Shown here: one piece after another, positions 51,936 to 60,108 of the stretch
Position numbering within the stretch: position 1 is the stretch's first letter
How the letters are laid out: each line of letters begins with the position of its first letter
NCBI GenBank assembly: GCA_016295355.1
Contig: JAEDLK010000001.1
Coordinates: 40,269-104,268 of the forward strand
From: Clostridiaceae bacterium
GTDB taxonomy: Bacteria; Bacillota; Clostridia; Oscillospirales; Acutalibacteraceae
Reading direction: 5' to 3'
Length of the DNA: 64,000 bases
Translations under genes and position numbers: made by a program
The notes under the pieces: generated by a model
The model's input: only the letters and a program-made list of their open reading frames with translations
Databases searched by the model: none
What the model was told of the DNA's origin: nothing

Positions 51936-52167
51936 TGTTTAAGTCAAAGTGTCTTTGACCCTTTGGTGTGCCCCTAAGGGGTTAACTAAATGGGTCTGCG
52001 TATTTTTTTACATTTGATTTATCTGATGCAATCCTTTTTTCTCTTGTATATATTTTTGTGCTCTCATTTAACCAATAAAACTCTTCTGTCATAGCACTCT
52101 TAGATTTGAACAACCTTATTGTACTACTTTGGAGAATTTTTAATATAATTTTCGATGCGCACCCGCA
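51936..52167. other. AT-rich spacer left of the hairpin element
   Basis: No gene. One short palindrome CCCCTAAGGGG (about 51973-51983) recurs in similar form at about 52590-52602, on the other side of the inserted element. Confidence 0.4.
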
Positions 52168-52377
52168 TAATGACTATAGCTTATCGAAACGCTGGAAAGC
52201 GTTTCGATAAGCCGATTTTATCGGCTTTTGCCAATTCAAATACGCACTGTTTTGAATTTGCTCTATATCCATTGCAATGGTATCGACAAATTTTCTTTGA
52301 AAATTTGCCACCAAAAATCGAAGATTTGGTGTCGAAATAGTGTATTTAACCACTATTTCGACTATCTATAGACATTA
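52168..52377 (-). mobile_element. Copy B of the 210-bp multi-hairpin MITE-like element
   Basis: This copy is inverted relative to copies A and C and is better preserved. Seven hairpins follow one another: CGAAACGC..GCGTTTCG, CCGATTTTATCGG, CAATTCAAA..TTTGAATTTG, ATATCCATTGCAATGGTAT, CAAATTTTC/GAAAATTTG, AAATCgaaGATTT and TCGAAATAGTG..CACTATTTCGA. The ends ATAATGACTATAG/CTATAGACATTAT are inverted repeats within TA. It lies in the spacer between the large glycosidase and rpsR and interrupts no gene. Confidence 0.85.
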
Positions 52378-52613
52378 TTGGGAAGAGGCTGTTTTGTCGA
52401 TATGGTAGGGAGAAGCAAAAAGTAAACACAGGCGTATATAAAGCATCCGTTAGACAGAAAATTGAACACCGGAAAAAGGAGTATACAAAAATACTTTAAC
52501 CCGTTTACGGGCGGAGAGAACAAGAAGGCATAAAATAACCCCCTTAAGGGATCGCCCGAACAAGGAATGCAGTAGGCAAACCTTTCGGTGCCCCTTTAGG
52601 GGGTTGATTTGTA
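52378..52613. other. Spacer right of the hairpin element
   Basis: No gene. Contains small palindromes (CCCCCTTAAGGG, about 52540-52551; CCCCTTTAGGGG, about 52591-52602) of the kind also seen left of the element. Confidence 0.4.
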
Positions 52614-52659
52614 AAACACCCTTGAAAGGTGTTTCAGACCTCCGGCCCAGCCGGAGGTC
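52614..52659 (-). terminator. Double hairpin terminator of rpsF-ssb-rpsR
   Basis: On the minus strand GACCTCCGGC/GCCGGAGGTC (52637-52659) is followed directly by AAACACC/GGTGTTT (52614-52634) and a short T-run. Confidence 0.75.
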
Positions 52660-52679
52660 ATGACTTTTATAATGGTCAA

Positions 52680-52919
52680 TCAATCGTTGACATAGGGCAG
52701 CAGGGCAACCTGACGGGCACGCTTAATAGCGATGGTCAACTCACGCTGGTGAGCAGCACAGGTGCCGGTGGCACGGCGAGGCAGAATCTTAGCACGCTCA
52801 GAGACGAACTTGCGAAGACGGGCGATGTCCTTAAAATCAATTGCCTCAACACGGTCTGCACAAAAATGACAGACTTTTCTGCGAGCCTTTCTATGTGCAG
52901 GTCTTTCAGTCTTTTCCAT
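52680..52919 (-). CDS. rpsR: 30S ribosomal protein S18
   Basis: A 79-residue S18 with RRKVCHFCADRVEAIDFKDIARLRKFV and ILPRRATGTCAAHQRELTIAIKRARQVALLPY. It binds S6 on the platform of the 30S subunit. The CxxC near residue 17 marks the C+ (zinc-binding) form. It is the last gene of rpsF-ssb-rpsR. Confidence 0.97.
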   Translation of the reverse strand: MEKTERPAHRKARRKVCHFCADRVEAIDFKDIARLRKFVSERAKILPRRATGTCAAHQRELTIAIKRARQVALLPYVND

Positions 52920-52943
52920 TGTTAAAGACCTCCTTCTTTAAGA

Positions 52944-53375
52944 TTAAAATGGTAAATCATCGTCGGCGTCAGCGGCCACTTCGGTAAAATCGTTACCGGT
53001 GGTGTTGCTGAAGGAAGCGGGAGCTTCCTGTCCGCCGGGAGCGGAAGTGTTGCCATCCCGTTTGGATTCAACAAACTGTGCGTTGTTGACCACCACCTCG
53101 AAAGCGGTGCGGTTATGGCCTTCCTTATCGGTGTATCGACGGGTCTGAATAGATCCTTCAATACCGATCATGCTTCCCTTATGGAAGTACTTGGTGATAA
53201 ACTCTGCGGTCTGTCTCCAGGCAACCAGATTGATAAAATCTGTTTCGGCGGTCTCGCCGGAACGATACCGGCGACCTACGGCGATAGAAAAGGATGTGAC
53301 AGATACGCCGTTAGGAGTGGTCTTCAACTCGGGATCCGCGGTCAGACGACCGGTCAGAACAACAAGGTTAAACAT
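52944..53375 (-). CDS. ssb: Single-stranded DNA-binding protein
   Basis: A 143-residue SSB with an OB-fold (VVLTGRLTADPELKTTPNGVSVTSFSIAV, DFINLVAWRQTAEFI), a flexible Gly/Ser/Thr linker, and the acidic partner-binding tip DDDLPF. It is encoded between S6 and S18, the usual arrangement. Confidence 0.96.
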   Translation of the reverse strand: MFNLVVLTGRLTADPELKTTPNGVSVTSFSIAVGRRYRSGETAETDFINLVAWRQTAEFITKYFHKGSMIGIEGSIQTRRYTDKEGHNRTAFEVVVNNAQFVESKRDGNTSAPGGQEAPASFSNTTGNDFTEVAADADDDLPF

Positions 53376-53390
53376 ACAGACACATTCTCC

Positions 53391-53672
53391 TTACTTTTTA
53401 ATAACCATGGCACGCAGAACACCGTCGGTGATACCGGCGACACGCTTCAGCTCTGCCGGGAAGGTCGGCTCTGCGGTAAAGGTTGTGAAAACATAGTAGC
53501 CGTCCAACTCATCGTTAATCGGATAAGCAAGTCTGCGCTTACCCCAATCGTCAACATTTTCGATGACACCGTTTTCACGAATGAGGGCGTCAAACTTTTC
53601 AGTTAAAGCTTTAACAGCCTCGTCCCCATCTGCTACAGAAAAAACCATAGCGCTTTCGTATTTAGCTTGCAT
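53391..53672 (-). CDS. rpsF: 30S ribosomal protein S6
   Basis: Start chosen at ATG 53672 (MQAKYESAMVFS) after AAGGAGG, giving 93 residues, the usual S6 length. Family segments: IENVDDWGKRRLAYPINDELDGYYVFTTF. S6 pairs with S18 in the 30S subunit. The leader (53679-53727) may bind the S6:S18 complex. A perfect sigma-A promoter lies at 53759-53787. Confidence 0.95.
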   Translation of the reverse strand: MQAKYESAMVFSVADGDEAVKALTEKFDALIRENGVIENVDDWGKRRLAYPINDELDGYYVFTTFTAEPTFPAELKRVAGITDGVLRAMVIKK

Positions 53673-53678
53673 CTTGTT

Positions 53679-53727
53679 GCACCTCCTTATGGACATTTGT
53701 CCGGCGTATTTACACCGGCAAGGATGC
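53679..53727 (-). promoter_or_regulatory. Possible S6:S18 autoregulatory leader
   Basis: In the rpsF 5' leader GCATCCTT can pair with AAGGAGGTGC (GG bulged), which would sequester the ribosome-binding site, around an inner hairpin CCGGTG..CGCCGG. S6:S18-binding leaders with a CCG element are known in many bacteria. The match here is by eye. Confidence 0.4.
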
Positions 53728-53758
53728 TTGACCGACATATTCGGTTATTAGCTGAATA

Positions 53759-53787
53759 ATTATACCAGTAAGGGAGGTGTTTGTCAA
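53759..53787 (-). promoter_or_regulatory. Sigma-A promoter of rpsF-ssb-rpsR
   Basis: Perfect consensus TTGACA, 17 bases, TATAAT on the minus strand. Confidence 0.85.
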
Positions 53788-53832
53788 TCATTATTTTGGA
53801 GAAGACGGCTTTTTCGGCAAATTTCGACGCGC

Positions 53833-53850
53833 TTGACAACATTTTGTCAA
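53833..53850. promoter_or_regulatory. Rex-like operator upstream of rnf
   Basis: A perfect inverted repeat TTGACAA-CATT-TTGTCAA: 18 bp, 7-4-7 geometry. Rex, the NADH/NAD+ sensor, binds sites of the form TTGTTAANNNNTTAACAA in Clostridia; this one keeps the TTG/CAA ends, length and spacer. It lies 14 bases upstream of the rnf -35 box. Confidence 0.5.
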
Positions 53851-53863
53851 TGCTGTAAATGGC

Positions 53864-53893
53864 TTGACAAGGTGTAAAACAGTATGATAAAAT
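53864..53893 (+). promoter_or_regulatory. Sigma-A promoter of rnfCDGEAB
   Basis: TTGACA, 18 bases, TAAAAT, about 108 bases before the rnfC start. Confidence 0.6.
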
Positions 53894-54001
53894 ATTTGAA
53901 ATAGTAGTGTAAGGGAGAAACCCGTCTTTTTTCGGCGTTTTTTGTCCTTTTTTTGCCTTTGAAAAGGTATGCAAATTTCCATGACCGACAGGAGGGTTTT
54001 G

Positions 54002-55345
54002 ATGGATAAGAGTAAAGACGAGATTCTTTTTCCGGTCGGCAACATTCCCCGTAATGTGTTGTTGCCCCACCAAAAGAACACAGCCGAGTGCGAAACGGTG
54101 GTGATGCCGGCGCCGGCTACGGTCACCATTCCCATGCGTCAGCACATTGGGGTGCCCTGTGTGCCTACGGTCAAGATAGGGGATGCCGTGTTTGTCGGAT
54201 CGGTCATCGGTGACAGCGACCGTCCGGTCAGTGCGCCCATTCACGCCAGCGTTTCGGGCACGGTGAAGGCTTTTACCAAGATGATGATGCCCGACGGCAG
54301 TGAAACCGATTGTGTGGTGATTGAATCCGATGGCAAAATGACTCCGGTTCCGAATCTCGCTCCCGTGGAGATTCATTCAACCGAGGATCTGATTAAGGCT
54401 ACGCGCGACTGCGGATTAGTCGGTCTCGGCGGTGCCGGATTCCCGACGCACATCAAATTTCGCCTGCCGGACGAAAAGAAAATCGACACATTGATCATTA
54501 ACGGCTCAGAATGCGAGCCCTACATCACGGCCGATTATCGCTGTTGTATGGAGGATTACGATGATATCCTGACCGGCGTATATTTGGTTAAAGAACAACT
54601 CAAAATCGACGATGTGATCATTGCGATCGAGGCCAACAAAAAGAAGGCCATCGATAAGATGTATAGCATTGCCGCCGATAAGCGGGATACCCATAACAAT
54701 ATCCGCTTGATGGAACTGCAAACCCGTTATCCGCAGGGTGCTGAAAAGGTGCTGATTTATTCGGTTCTAAAGCGTACAATTCCGGCCGGAAAACTGCCGG
54801 CGGACATCGGTTGTATCGTGATGAACATAACCAGTATTGCGGCCTTGGGACATTATGCCAAGACCGGTATGCCGTTGGTCAGCCGCCGTGTGACGGTGGA
54901 TGGATCGGCGGTGAAGGAACCGAAAAATGTAATCGTGCCGCTTGGCACCAGTGTGGCTGATTTGATGGAGTTCTGCGGTGGTTATACCGAGGACGGTCCT
55001 TCCCGTCTGATTATGGGAGGCCCCATGATGGGCACTACGCTGTTGGATGACACGGCGGTTATCACCAAGACCAGTAACGCCGTGTTAGCCCAGGGCGAGG
55101 ATGAGATACCACATCCCACCGGCTGTATTCATTGCGGTCGCTGTGCTTCTCACTGTCCCATGAAGCTGAATCCGGCCGAGGTTGAGCGTGCTTTGCGTGC
55201 TAAAAACGACGAAACGCTCAAGGAACTGAATCTAACCTATTGTATGGAATGCGGTTGTTGCAGTTATAGTTGTCCTGCTCGCCGTCCGTTGGCACAGGTT
55301 ATGCGTATTGCCAAGAAAGAGTTAAGGAGGATTGAGGCAAAATGA
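54002..55345 (+). CDS. rnfC: Rnf complex subunit C
   Basis: RnfC is the NADH-binding, FMN- and Fe-S-containing peripheral subunit of the Rnf ferredoxin:NAD+ oxidoreductase, which pumps Na+ or H+. Start chosen at ATG 54002 (MDKSKDEILFP) after AGGAGG, giving 447 residues. Visible are VGLGGAGFPTHIKF (flavin/NADH region), NGSECEPYITADYR, and two [4Fe-4S] motifs, CIHCGRCASHCP and CMECGCCSYSCP. First gene of the operon; its stop overlaps rnfD by four bases. Confidence 0.96.
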   Translation: MDKSKDEILFPVGNIPRNVLLPHQKNTAECETVVMPAPATVTIPMRQHIGVPCVPTVKIGDAVFVGSVIGDSDRPVSAPIHASVSGTVKAFTKMMMPDGSETDCVVIESDGKMTPVPNLAPVEIHSTEDLIKATRDCGLVGLGGAGFPTHIKFRLPDEKKIDTLIINGSECEPYITADYRCCMEDYDDILTGVYLVKEQLKIDDVIIAIEANKKKAIDKMYSIAADKRDTHNNIRLMELQTRYPQGAEKVLIYSVLKRTIPAGKLPADIGCIVMNITSIAALGHYAKTGMPLVSRRVTVDGSAVKEPKNVIVPLGTSVADLMEFCGGYTEDGPSRLIMGGPMMGTTLLDDTAVITKTSNAVLAQGEDEIPHPTGCIHCGRCASHCPMKLNPAEVERALRAKNDETLKELNLTYCMECGCCSYSCPARRPLAQVMRIAKKELRRIEAK

Positions 55346-56262
55346 CCCATCAACTGGTTGTCGGGTCTTCTCCCCACATTCATACCCCTGATACCACTCG
55401 TGGGATTATGGCCGATGTGCTGATTGCTTTGGCACCGGCCGCTGTATTCGGCATCATTTGGTACGGATGGCGGTCCGCCGTGTTGATTGCTGTTTGTGTA
55501 GCGGCCTGTGTGCTGTTTGAGGTCATCAGCTGTCGGGTGCTTAATCACGATGTGACGGTTGGCGATTTAAGTGCCGCCGTTACCGGCTTACTGTTGGCAC
55601 TCAATCTGCCGTCCGGTCTGCCGGTCTGGATGGCGGTCATCGGTTGCTTTGTGGCCATTGTGGTGGTTAAGCAAATGTTCGGCGGACTCGGGCATAACTT
55701 TGTCAATCCGGCCATAGCGGCTCGTATTGTGTTGTTTATTTCCTTCCCGCTTCAAATGACCACCTTTCACCGTCCCTTTAGCGGTGTATCGGTCACGCAG
55801 GCCACGCCGTTGGCGGCCGATGCAGGGGAATTCACCTTAAAACAGTTACTGTTGGGCGATTATGCCGGTTGTATCGGTGAAACCTCGGTGGTTTTACTGG
55901 GCATCGGAGCCCTGTATTTGATGATTCGCGGCGTTATAAAACCCGTTATTCCGGTGTCCTTTATCGGTACGGTGGCCTTACTGACCTGGCTTACCGGCGG
56001 TCAACCGTTGGTGGCTGTTTGCTCAGGCGGTTTGATGCTGGGCGCCTGCTTCATGGCAACCGATTATGTCACCAGTCCCGTTACAAACTGGGGTAAGCTG
56101 ATTTTCGGCATCGGTTGCGGTATTGTGACCGTGGTGATTCGTTCCGGTGCTGCAGCTGAGGGTGTTTCCTTCTCCATTCTGTTTATGAATCTGTTGGTGC
56201 CGCACATTGACAATTGGACGCGGCGTAAGCCTTTCGGATGGGAGGCACAGAAGCATGAGTGA
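55342..56262 (+). CDS. rnfD: Rnf complex subunit D
   Basis: A 306-residue polytopic subunit with about nine to ten helices. The site for covalent FMN is the Thr in FMATDYVTSPVTNWG. Other NqrB/RnfD family features are MADVLIALAPAAVFGIIWYG and GLGHNFVNPAIAAR. It overlaps rnfC by four bases and rnfG by eight. Confidence 0.95.
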   Translation: MTHQLVVGSSPHIHTPDTTRGIMADVLIALAPAAVFGIIWYGWRSAVLIAVCVAACVLFEVISCRVLNHDVTVGDLSAAVTGLLLALNLPSGLPVWMAVIGCFVAIVVVKQMFGGLGHNFVNPAIAARIVLFISFPLQMTTFHRPFSGVSVTQATPLAADAGEFTLKQLLLGDYAGCIGETSVVLLGIGALYLMIRGVIKPVIPVSFIGTVALLTWLTGGQPLVAVCSGGLMLGACFMATDYVTSPVTNWGKLIFGIGCGIVTVVIRSGAAAEGVSFSILFMNLLVPHIDNWTRRKPFGWEAQKHE

Positions 56263-56911
56263 GCAAAAGAAATTCTCCATCAACAGCGTGCCGGTGACAA
56301 CCCTCATTCTGTTTCTCATTTGTGTGGTGATTACGGCCGCTTTGGTGGGCACCCGTGTGCTGACACAGCCCAAAATCGATGAACTGGACCGTCGAGCCGA
56401 GAACGAAGCTCGTCAGACAGTGTTGCCGGCGGATGATTACCGTGAGGCTGCCGTCACCTTTACCTTTGAGGATGAAACGGTGAACGGGGCGTATCTGGAG
56501 GCTTTGGATGCTTCCGGAAAGGTGATCGGCTACTTAGTAAAAAAGGGCTATAAGGGTTACGGCGGAGAGATTCCGGTGATGGTGGGTGTTCGTGCAGACG
56601 GCACCATTGAAAGAATCAAGATTCTGGCCGCTGACGATGAAACACCCGGTCTCGGCCGTAAGGTGCTTGAAAAGGATTTTTACGAGCAGTATACCGGTAA
56701 AAGCAGTGGTGTGACCATGGATAAGAACGGCACAGGGGACACGGCCGTGCGGTCGGTGACCAGTGCAACCTATTCTTCAAAAGCGGTGCATCGGGCGGTT
56801 TCATATGCCTTGGCGTTGACGGATGCCGTTCGCAGTGAAAAAACCGATGACGAGGCTTCGTCCGAAACCGAAAATGCACAAGAGGGAGAGGAGGGTACGG
56901 AGCATGAGTAA
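56255..56911 (+). CDS. rnfG: Rnf complex subunit G
   Basis: Start chosen at ATG 56255 (MSEQKKFSINSVPV) after GGGAGG, giving 218 residues. A single membrane anchor (about 15-37) is followed by an FMN-binding domain in which the flavin-linked Thr lies in SVTSATYSS near residue 177. The acidic Glu-rich C terminus overlaps the rnfE start by eight bases. Confidence 0.93.
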   Translation: MSEQKKFSINSVPVTTLILFLICVVITAALVGTRVLTQPKIDELDRRAENEARQTVLPADDYREAAVTFTFEDETVNGAYLEALDASGKVIGYLVKKGYKGYGGEIPVMVGVRADGTIERIKILAADDETPGLGRKVLEKDFYEQYTGKSSGVTMDKNGTGDTAVRSVTSATYSSKAVHRAVSYALALTDAVRSEKTDDEASSETENAQEGEEGTEHE

Positions 56912-57638
56912 AGGTAAGTATTTGTCCTATCTGACCGGCGGCATTATCAAAGAAAATCCCGTGCTTTGTCTGCTGTTGGGCACCTGTCCAACCTTGGCGG
57001 TCACCACCTCGCTGATGAACGGCGTGGGTATGGGCGTAGCGGCTACGGTGGTTCTGATCTGCTCGAATATGGTTATTTCTCTGCTGCGTCATGTCATTCC
57101 CAATAAGGTCCGCATTCCGGCCTTTATCACCATCATTGCCGGTTTTGTAACCATTGTGCAGATGTTTGTTAAGGCGTTTGCCCCCTCCGTTAACAATTCG
57201 CTGGGTATCTTTTTACCGCTGATTGTGGTAAACTGCATTATTTTGGCCAGAGCCGAAATGTTTGCCTGCAAGAATCCCGTGTTGCCCAGTATCCTCGACG
57301 GCTTGGGCATGGGCATCGGCTTTACCGCCACCCTGGCGGCCATGGGTTTAATCCGTGAAATCTTCGGCACCGGTATGATTACTTTAAGTGAAACCGTTCG
57401 AATTCCTCTTACCAGCGGTTTAGGCATTGAGCCTATGTTGATTTTCATTCTGCCTCCCGGTGGCTTTTTTGTCTTTGGCCTTCTGATTGCGTTGTCTAAT
57501 AAGCTGGCACGGCGCAAAGGCAAAAAGCCGATTGAGGAGCTTGGCTGTGAAAACTGCCCCTCTAAGAGTGTTTGTGAACTCTTAGAGCAGGACAAACAAA
57601 AGATAGATAAGGAACAGGAGGGCTTGGCCGATGAATAG
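56904..57638 (+). CDS. rnfE: Rnf complex subunit E with Cys-containing tail
   Basis: Start chosen at ATG 56904 (MSKGKYLSYLTGG) after GGAGAGGAGGG, giving 244 residues. Six membrane helices carry the NqrD/RnfE pattern ENPVLCLLLGTCPTLAVT and VVNCIILARAEMFA, whose Cys residues take part in an intramembrane Fe-S centre with RnfA. The soluble C-terminal tail contains CENCPSKSVC (about 213-222), an unusual extra cysteine cluster, followed by a charged end. It overlaps rnfA by eight bases. Confidence 0.94.
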   Translation: MSKGKYLSYLTGGIIKENPVLCLLLGTCPTLAVTTSLMNGVGMGVAATVVLICSNMVISLLRHVIPNKVRIPAFITIIAGFVTIVQMFVKAFAPSVNNSLGIFLPLIVVNCIILARAEMFACKNPVLPSILDGLGMGIGFTATLAAMGLIREIFGTGMITLSETVRIPLTSGLGIEPMLIFILPPGGFFVFGLLIALSNKLARRKGKKPIEELGCENCPSKSVCELLEQDKQKIDKEQEGLADE

Positions 57639-58224
57639 TGTGACCGCCGTTATGGCTGTTTTGCTGGCCGGTATCTTTACCAGTAACATGGTGCTGTCTC
57701 GCTTTTTGGGTATCTGTTCCTTTTTAGGTGTTTCCAAAAAGGTCGGTACGGCTGTCAGCATGGGTGTGGCCGTGACCCTCGTTATGGTTTTGGCCACCGC
57801 CGTTACCTGGCCCATTTATACCTTCCTGCTTGTACCCAACGGCCTCGAGTATTTACAGACCATTGTGTTCATTTTGGTTATTGCCGCCTTGGTGCAACTT
57901 ATGGAAATTGTCATCAAACGGTTTCTTAAACCGATTTATGTTGCCTTCGGTATTTATCTGTCCCTGATTACCACCAACTGTGCGGTGTTGGGTATCACAC
58001 TGATGAATACCGAACTGGCTAATATCGGGTTGCCGCCCTATTTGCACGCACTGATTAACGCTTTGGCTGCCGGACTCGGCTTCTTGTTGGCCATGTTTAT
58101 CTTTTCGGGCATTCGGGTGCGTATTGAGTCCTCCGATATTCCCCGTGGATTGCAGGGTCTGCCGATTACTCTGATCGCGGCGGCTTTGGTGTCGCTGTCT
58201 TTCCTGGGATTCTCGGGCATTTAA
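57631..58224 (+). CDS. rnfA: Rnf complex subunit A
   Basis: A 197-residue protein with six helices and the RnfA/NqrE pattern FTSNMVLSRFLGICSFLGVSKK and SLITTNCAVLGITLMN. The two halves are inverted relative to RnfE, and its Cys residues pair with those of RnfE around a membrane Fe-S centre. It is followed by rnfB 12 bases later. Confidence 0.96.
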   Translation: MNSVTAVMAVLLAGIFTSNMVLSRFLGICSFLGVSKKVGTAVSMGVAVTLVMVLATAVTWPIYTFLLVPNGLEYLQTIVFILVIAALVQLMEIVIKRFLKPIYVAFGIYLSLITTNCAVLGITLMNTELANIGLPPYLHALINALAAGLGFLLAMFIFSGIRVRIESSDIPRGLQGLPITLIAAALVSLSFLGFSGI

Positions 58225-58236
58225 GGAGGCAAAGCG

Positions 58237-59013
58237 ATGAGTATAGTATTACCTATCCTGTTGGTGGCAGGAATCGGCTTGGTGGCCGGTTTCGGTTTGG
58301 CTATGGCCTCTAAATATCTGTCAGAGCCGGTGGATGAGCTGAAGGAAAAAATCCGTGAGGCTCTGCCGGGGGCGAATTGCGGCGGCTGTGGCTTTGCCGG
58401 GTGTGATGAATATGCGGCGGCCATTCGGGAGGGAAAGGCCGAGGCCGGTTTGTGCGCTCCCGGTGGTAAGAATACCGCTGTGGCCCTTTCGGAAATCTTG
58501 GGTGTGGATGTGTCCGCCCAAGAAAAGAGAGCCTATGTTACCTGCAACGGCGACTGCTACCGTGCTAAGACAAAGTTTGCTTACAGCGGATTGAATTCCT
58601 GTGCGGCGGCTATGTATTACCGTGGGCCGATGAAGTGCGAATTCGGTTGTATCGGATTGGGCGACTGTGCGGCTGTTTGCGACAGGGGCGCTATTCGGGT
58701 AAACGATGGACTGGCTCGTGTTGATCGGGAACTTTGCGGCGGTTGCGGTAAGTGCGTCACAACCTGCCCAAAGGGCGTTATCAAGCTATTGCCCGAAAGC
58801 TATCATAATGTGGTGGCCTGTCAAAGCACCGAGAAGGGCAGCACCGTTATAAAACAGTGTGATATCGGCTGTATCGGCTGTATGAAATGCGTCAAGGAGT
58901 GCAAGCACGACGCCATTCATGTAGAAAACTTCTTGGCCGTTATCGACCAAAGCAAGTGCACCGGCTGTGACGAGTGTGCGCTGGTTTGCCCCCGTGGGAT
59001 CATTCATAAATAA
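58237..59013 (+). CDS. rnfB: Rnf complex subunit B
   Basis: RnfB receives electrons from ferredoxin. The 258-residue protein has an N-terminal anchor, the 4Fe-4S domain motif ANCGGCGFAGCDEYA (about 45-60), and a series of ferredoxin-type clusters: CEFGCIGLGDCAAVC, CGGCGKCVTTC, CDIGCIGCMKCVKEC and CTGCDECALVC. It ends the rnfCDGEAB operon; a long terminator follows. Confidence 0.96.
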   Translation: MSIVLPILLVAGIGLVAGFGLAMASKYLSEPVDELKEKIREALPGANCGGCGFAGCDEYAAAIREGKAEAGLCAPGGKNTAVALSEILGVDVSAQEKRAYVTCNGDCYRAKTKFAYSGLNSCAAAMYYRGPMKCEFGCIGLGDCAAVCDRGAIRVNDGLARVDRELCGGCGKCVTTCPKGVIKLLPESYHNVVACQSTEKGSTVIKQCDIGCIGCMKCVKECKHDAIHVENFLAVIDQSKCTGCDECALVCPRGIIHK

Positions 59014-59033
59014 CGGAATCATTTTGAATTATT

Positions 59034-59078
59034 GATAAACGCATCTCCGAAGGAGTCACCTTCGGAGATGCGTTTATC
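59034..59078. terminator. Terminator between rnfB and the HD-domain gene
   Basis: A 20-bp perfect stem runs from GATAAACGCATCTCCGAAGG to its complement, with a five-base loop. It can serve both convergent genes. Confidence 0.9.
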
Positions 59079-59115
59079 ATGTGATAGGTTATGATTTTAT
59101 GGATAGTTCTTTTGG

Positions 59116-59718
59116 TTATTGAAGTGTGGGGCAGGGACGTGAATTTTCCTGTTCATCCAGTGTCAGCGAATAGCTTTGGATGAATTCATCGAGAAACAGC
59201 TCGGCTTCCTTGCAACCGCTTTCGTGAATGGAGGCTAAAATGCTTTCCTTGGCGGCGGTAAATTCCCTGTTCCCCATGGATTCTTCCTCCAAACACTTGA
59301 TCAGCGCCGATAGCCTGTCGGCCGCCTTGACCAAGCTGTGGGTGGTTTCATCGGGGTGGTACAGCGGGTCAAAGTACGGTTGTAAATCGGATGGCAACAG
59401 GCCGAGCAACCTTTGTTCGGCTACCGATTCAACCGCCTTATACGCCTCACGAATCGCCGGATTGGCATATTTGACCGGGGTGGGCATATCGCCGGTAAGG
59501 ATTTCGGTTGTGTCATGGAATAGGGCGGCGGTGGCACACTTTTCGGGGTCGGCCGTTCCATGCAGACGGGTGTTGTTAAGTACCGCTAAAGCATGGGCGA
59601 TCAACGCCACCTCAAAGGAATGCTCGCTTAAGGATTCCCGACGGGTATTGCGCATAAGCCCCCAACGGTAAATATTTTTCATTCGGGATAAAAACGCATA
59701 ATAATGACTGGCCATCAT
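59116..59718 (-). CDS. HD-domain nucleotidase (YfbR-like)
   Basis: Start chosen at the tandem ATG 59718/59715 (MMASHYYAFLSRMKN) after AGGAAAGGA, giving about 200 residues; the longer frame runs through the promoter. The HD metal motif is spread as SEHSFEVALIAHAL (His), ALFHDTTE (HD) and KAADRLSAL (D), as in 5'-deoxynucleotidase YfbR. It probably removes phosphate from deoxynucleoside monophosphates. Divergent from the YfhO gene, sharing a symmetric promoter. Confidence 0.88.
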   Translation of the reverse strand: MMASHYYAFLSRMKNIYRWGLMRNTRRESLSEHSFEVALIAHALAVLNNTRLHGTADPEKCATAALFHDTTEILTGDMPTPVKYANPAIREAYKAVESVAEQRLLGLLPSDLQPYFDPLYHPDETTHSLVKAADRLSALIKCLEEESMGNREFTAAKESILASIHESGCKEAELFLDEFIQSYSLTLDEQENSRPCPTLQ

Positions 59719-59772
59719 GATTCCTTTCCTGCACGGGCGACTGATTTGAAGGCTTGAAAACCCGTGACGGTT

Positions 59773-59809
59773 CTTGAATATTATAGCAAATGCTGTTATA
59801 ATATTCAAG
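59773..59809. promoter_or_regulatory. Symmetric bidirectional promoter palindrome
   Basis: CTTGAATATTATA and its exact complement TATAATATTCAAG are separated by 11 bases. As a result each strand reads TTGAAT, 17 bases, TATAAT: plus strand 59774-59802, minus strand 59780-59808. One site can thus drive both the HD gene and the YfhO gene. Confidence 0.65.
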
Positions 59810-60108
59810 GATAAAGCATAGCGAGTATATGCGCACCAACCCGAAATCGCCGAATTCCGACCGTTTCCGGTAAGGCAAACCCATTGTTGACAGCTTTTGA
59901 TTCCTTGCGCACGAAAATAGTGCGTGATTCGTATTTTTAAGGGCAAGCCGTTTTGTCGGGTAGAGTTTTTACAAAAAGTAAAAATGCGGTTTATCCTTCC
60001 GGAGTAACGGGTGTTTTAACGCAACAGACTTGTCAATTTTTCGCCCCAAAAACCGGAGTTTGGATACCAACGCTATGCTTAACCGTATCTCATAAGGGAG
60101 GATCTGTC

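Noticed and set aside
52155..52340. 61-codon frame in the hairpin element (also frames in copies A and C)
   Set aside because: It follows palindrome sequence only; the frame is not conserved between the element copies.
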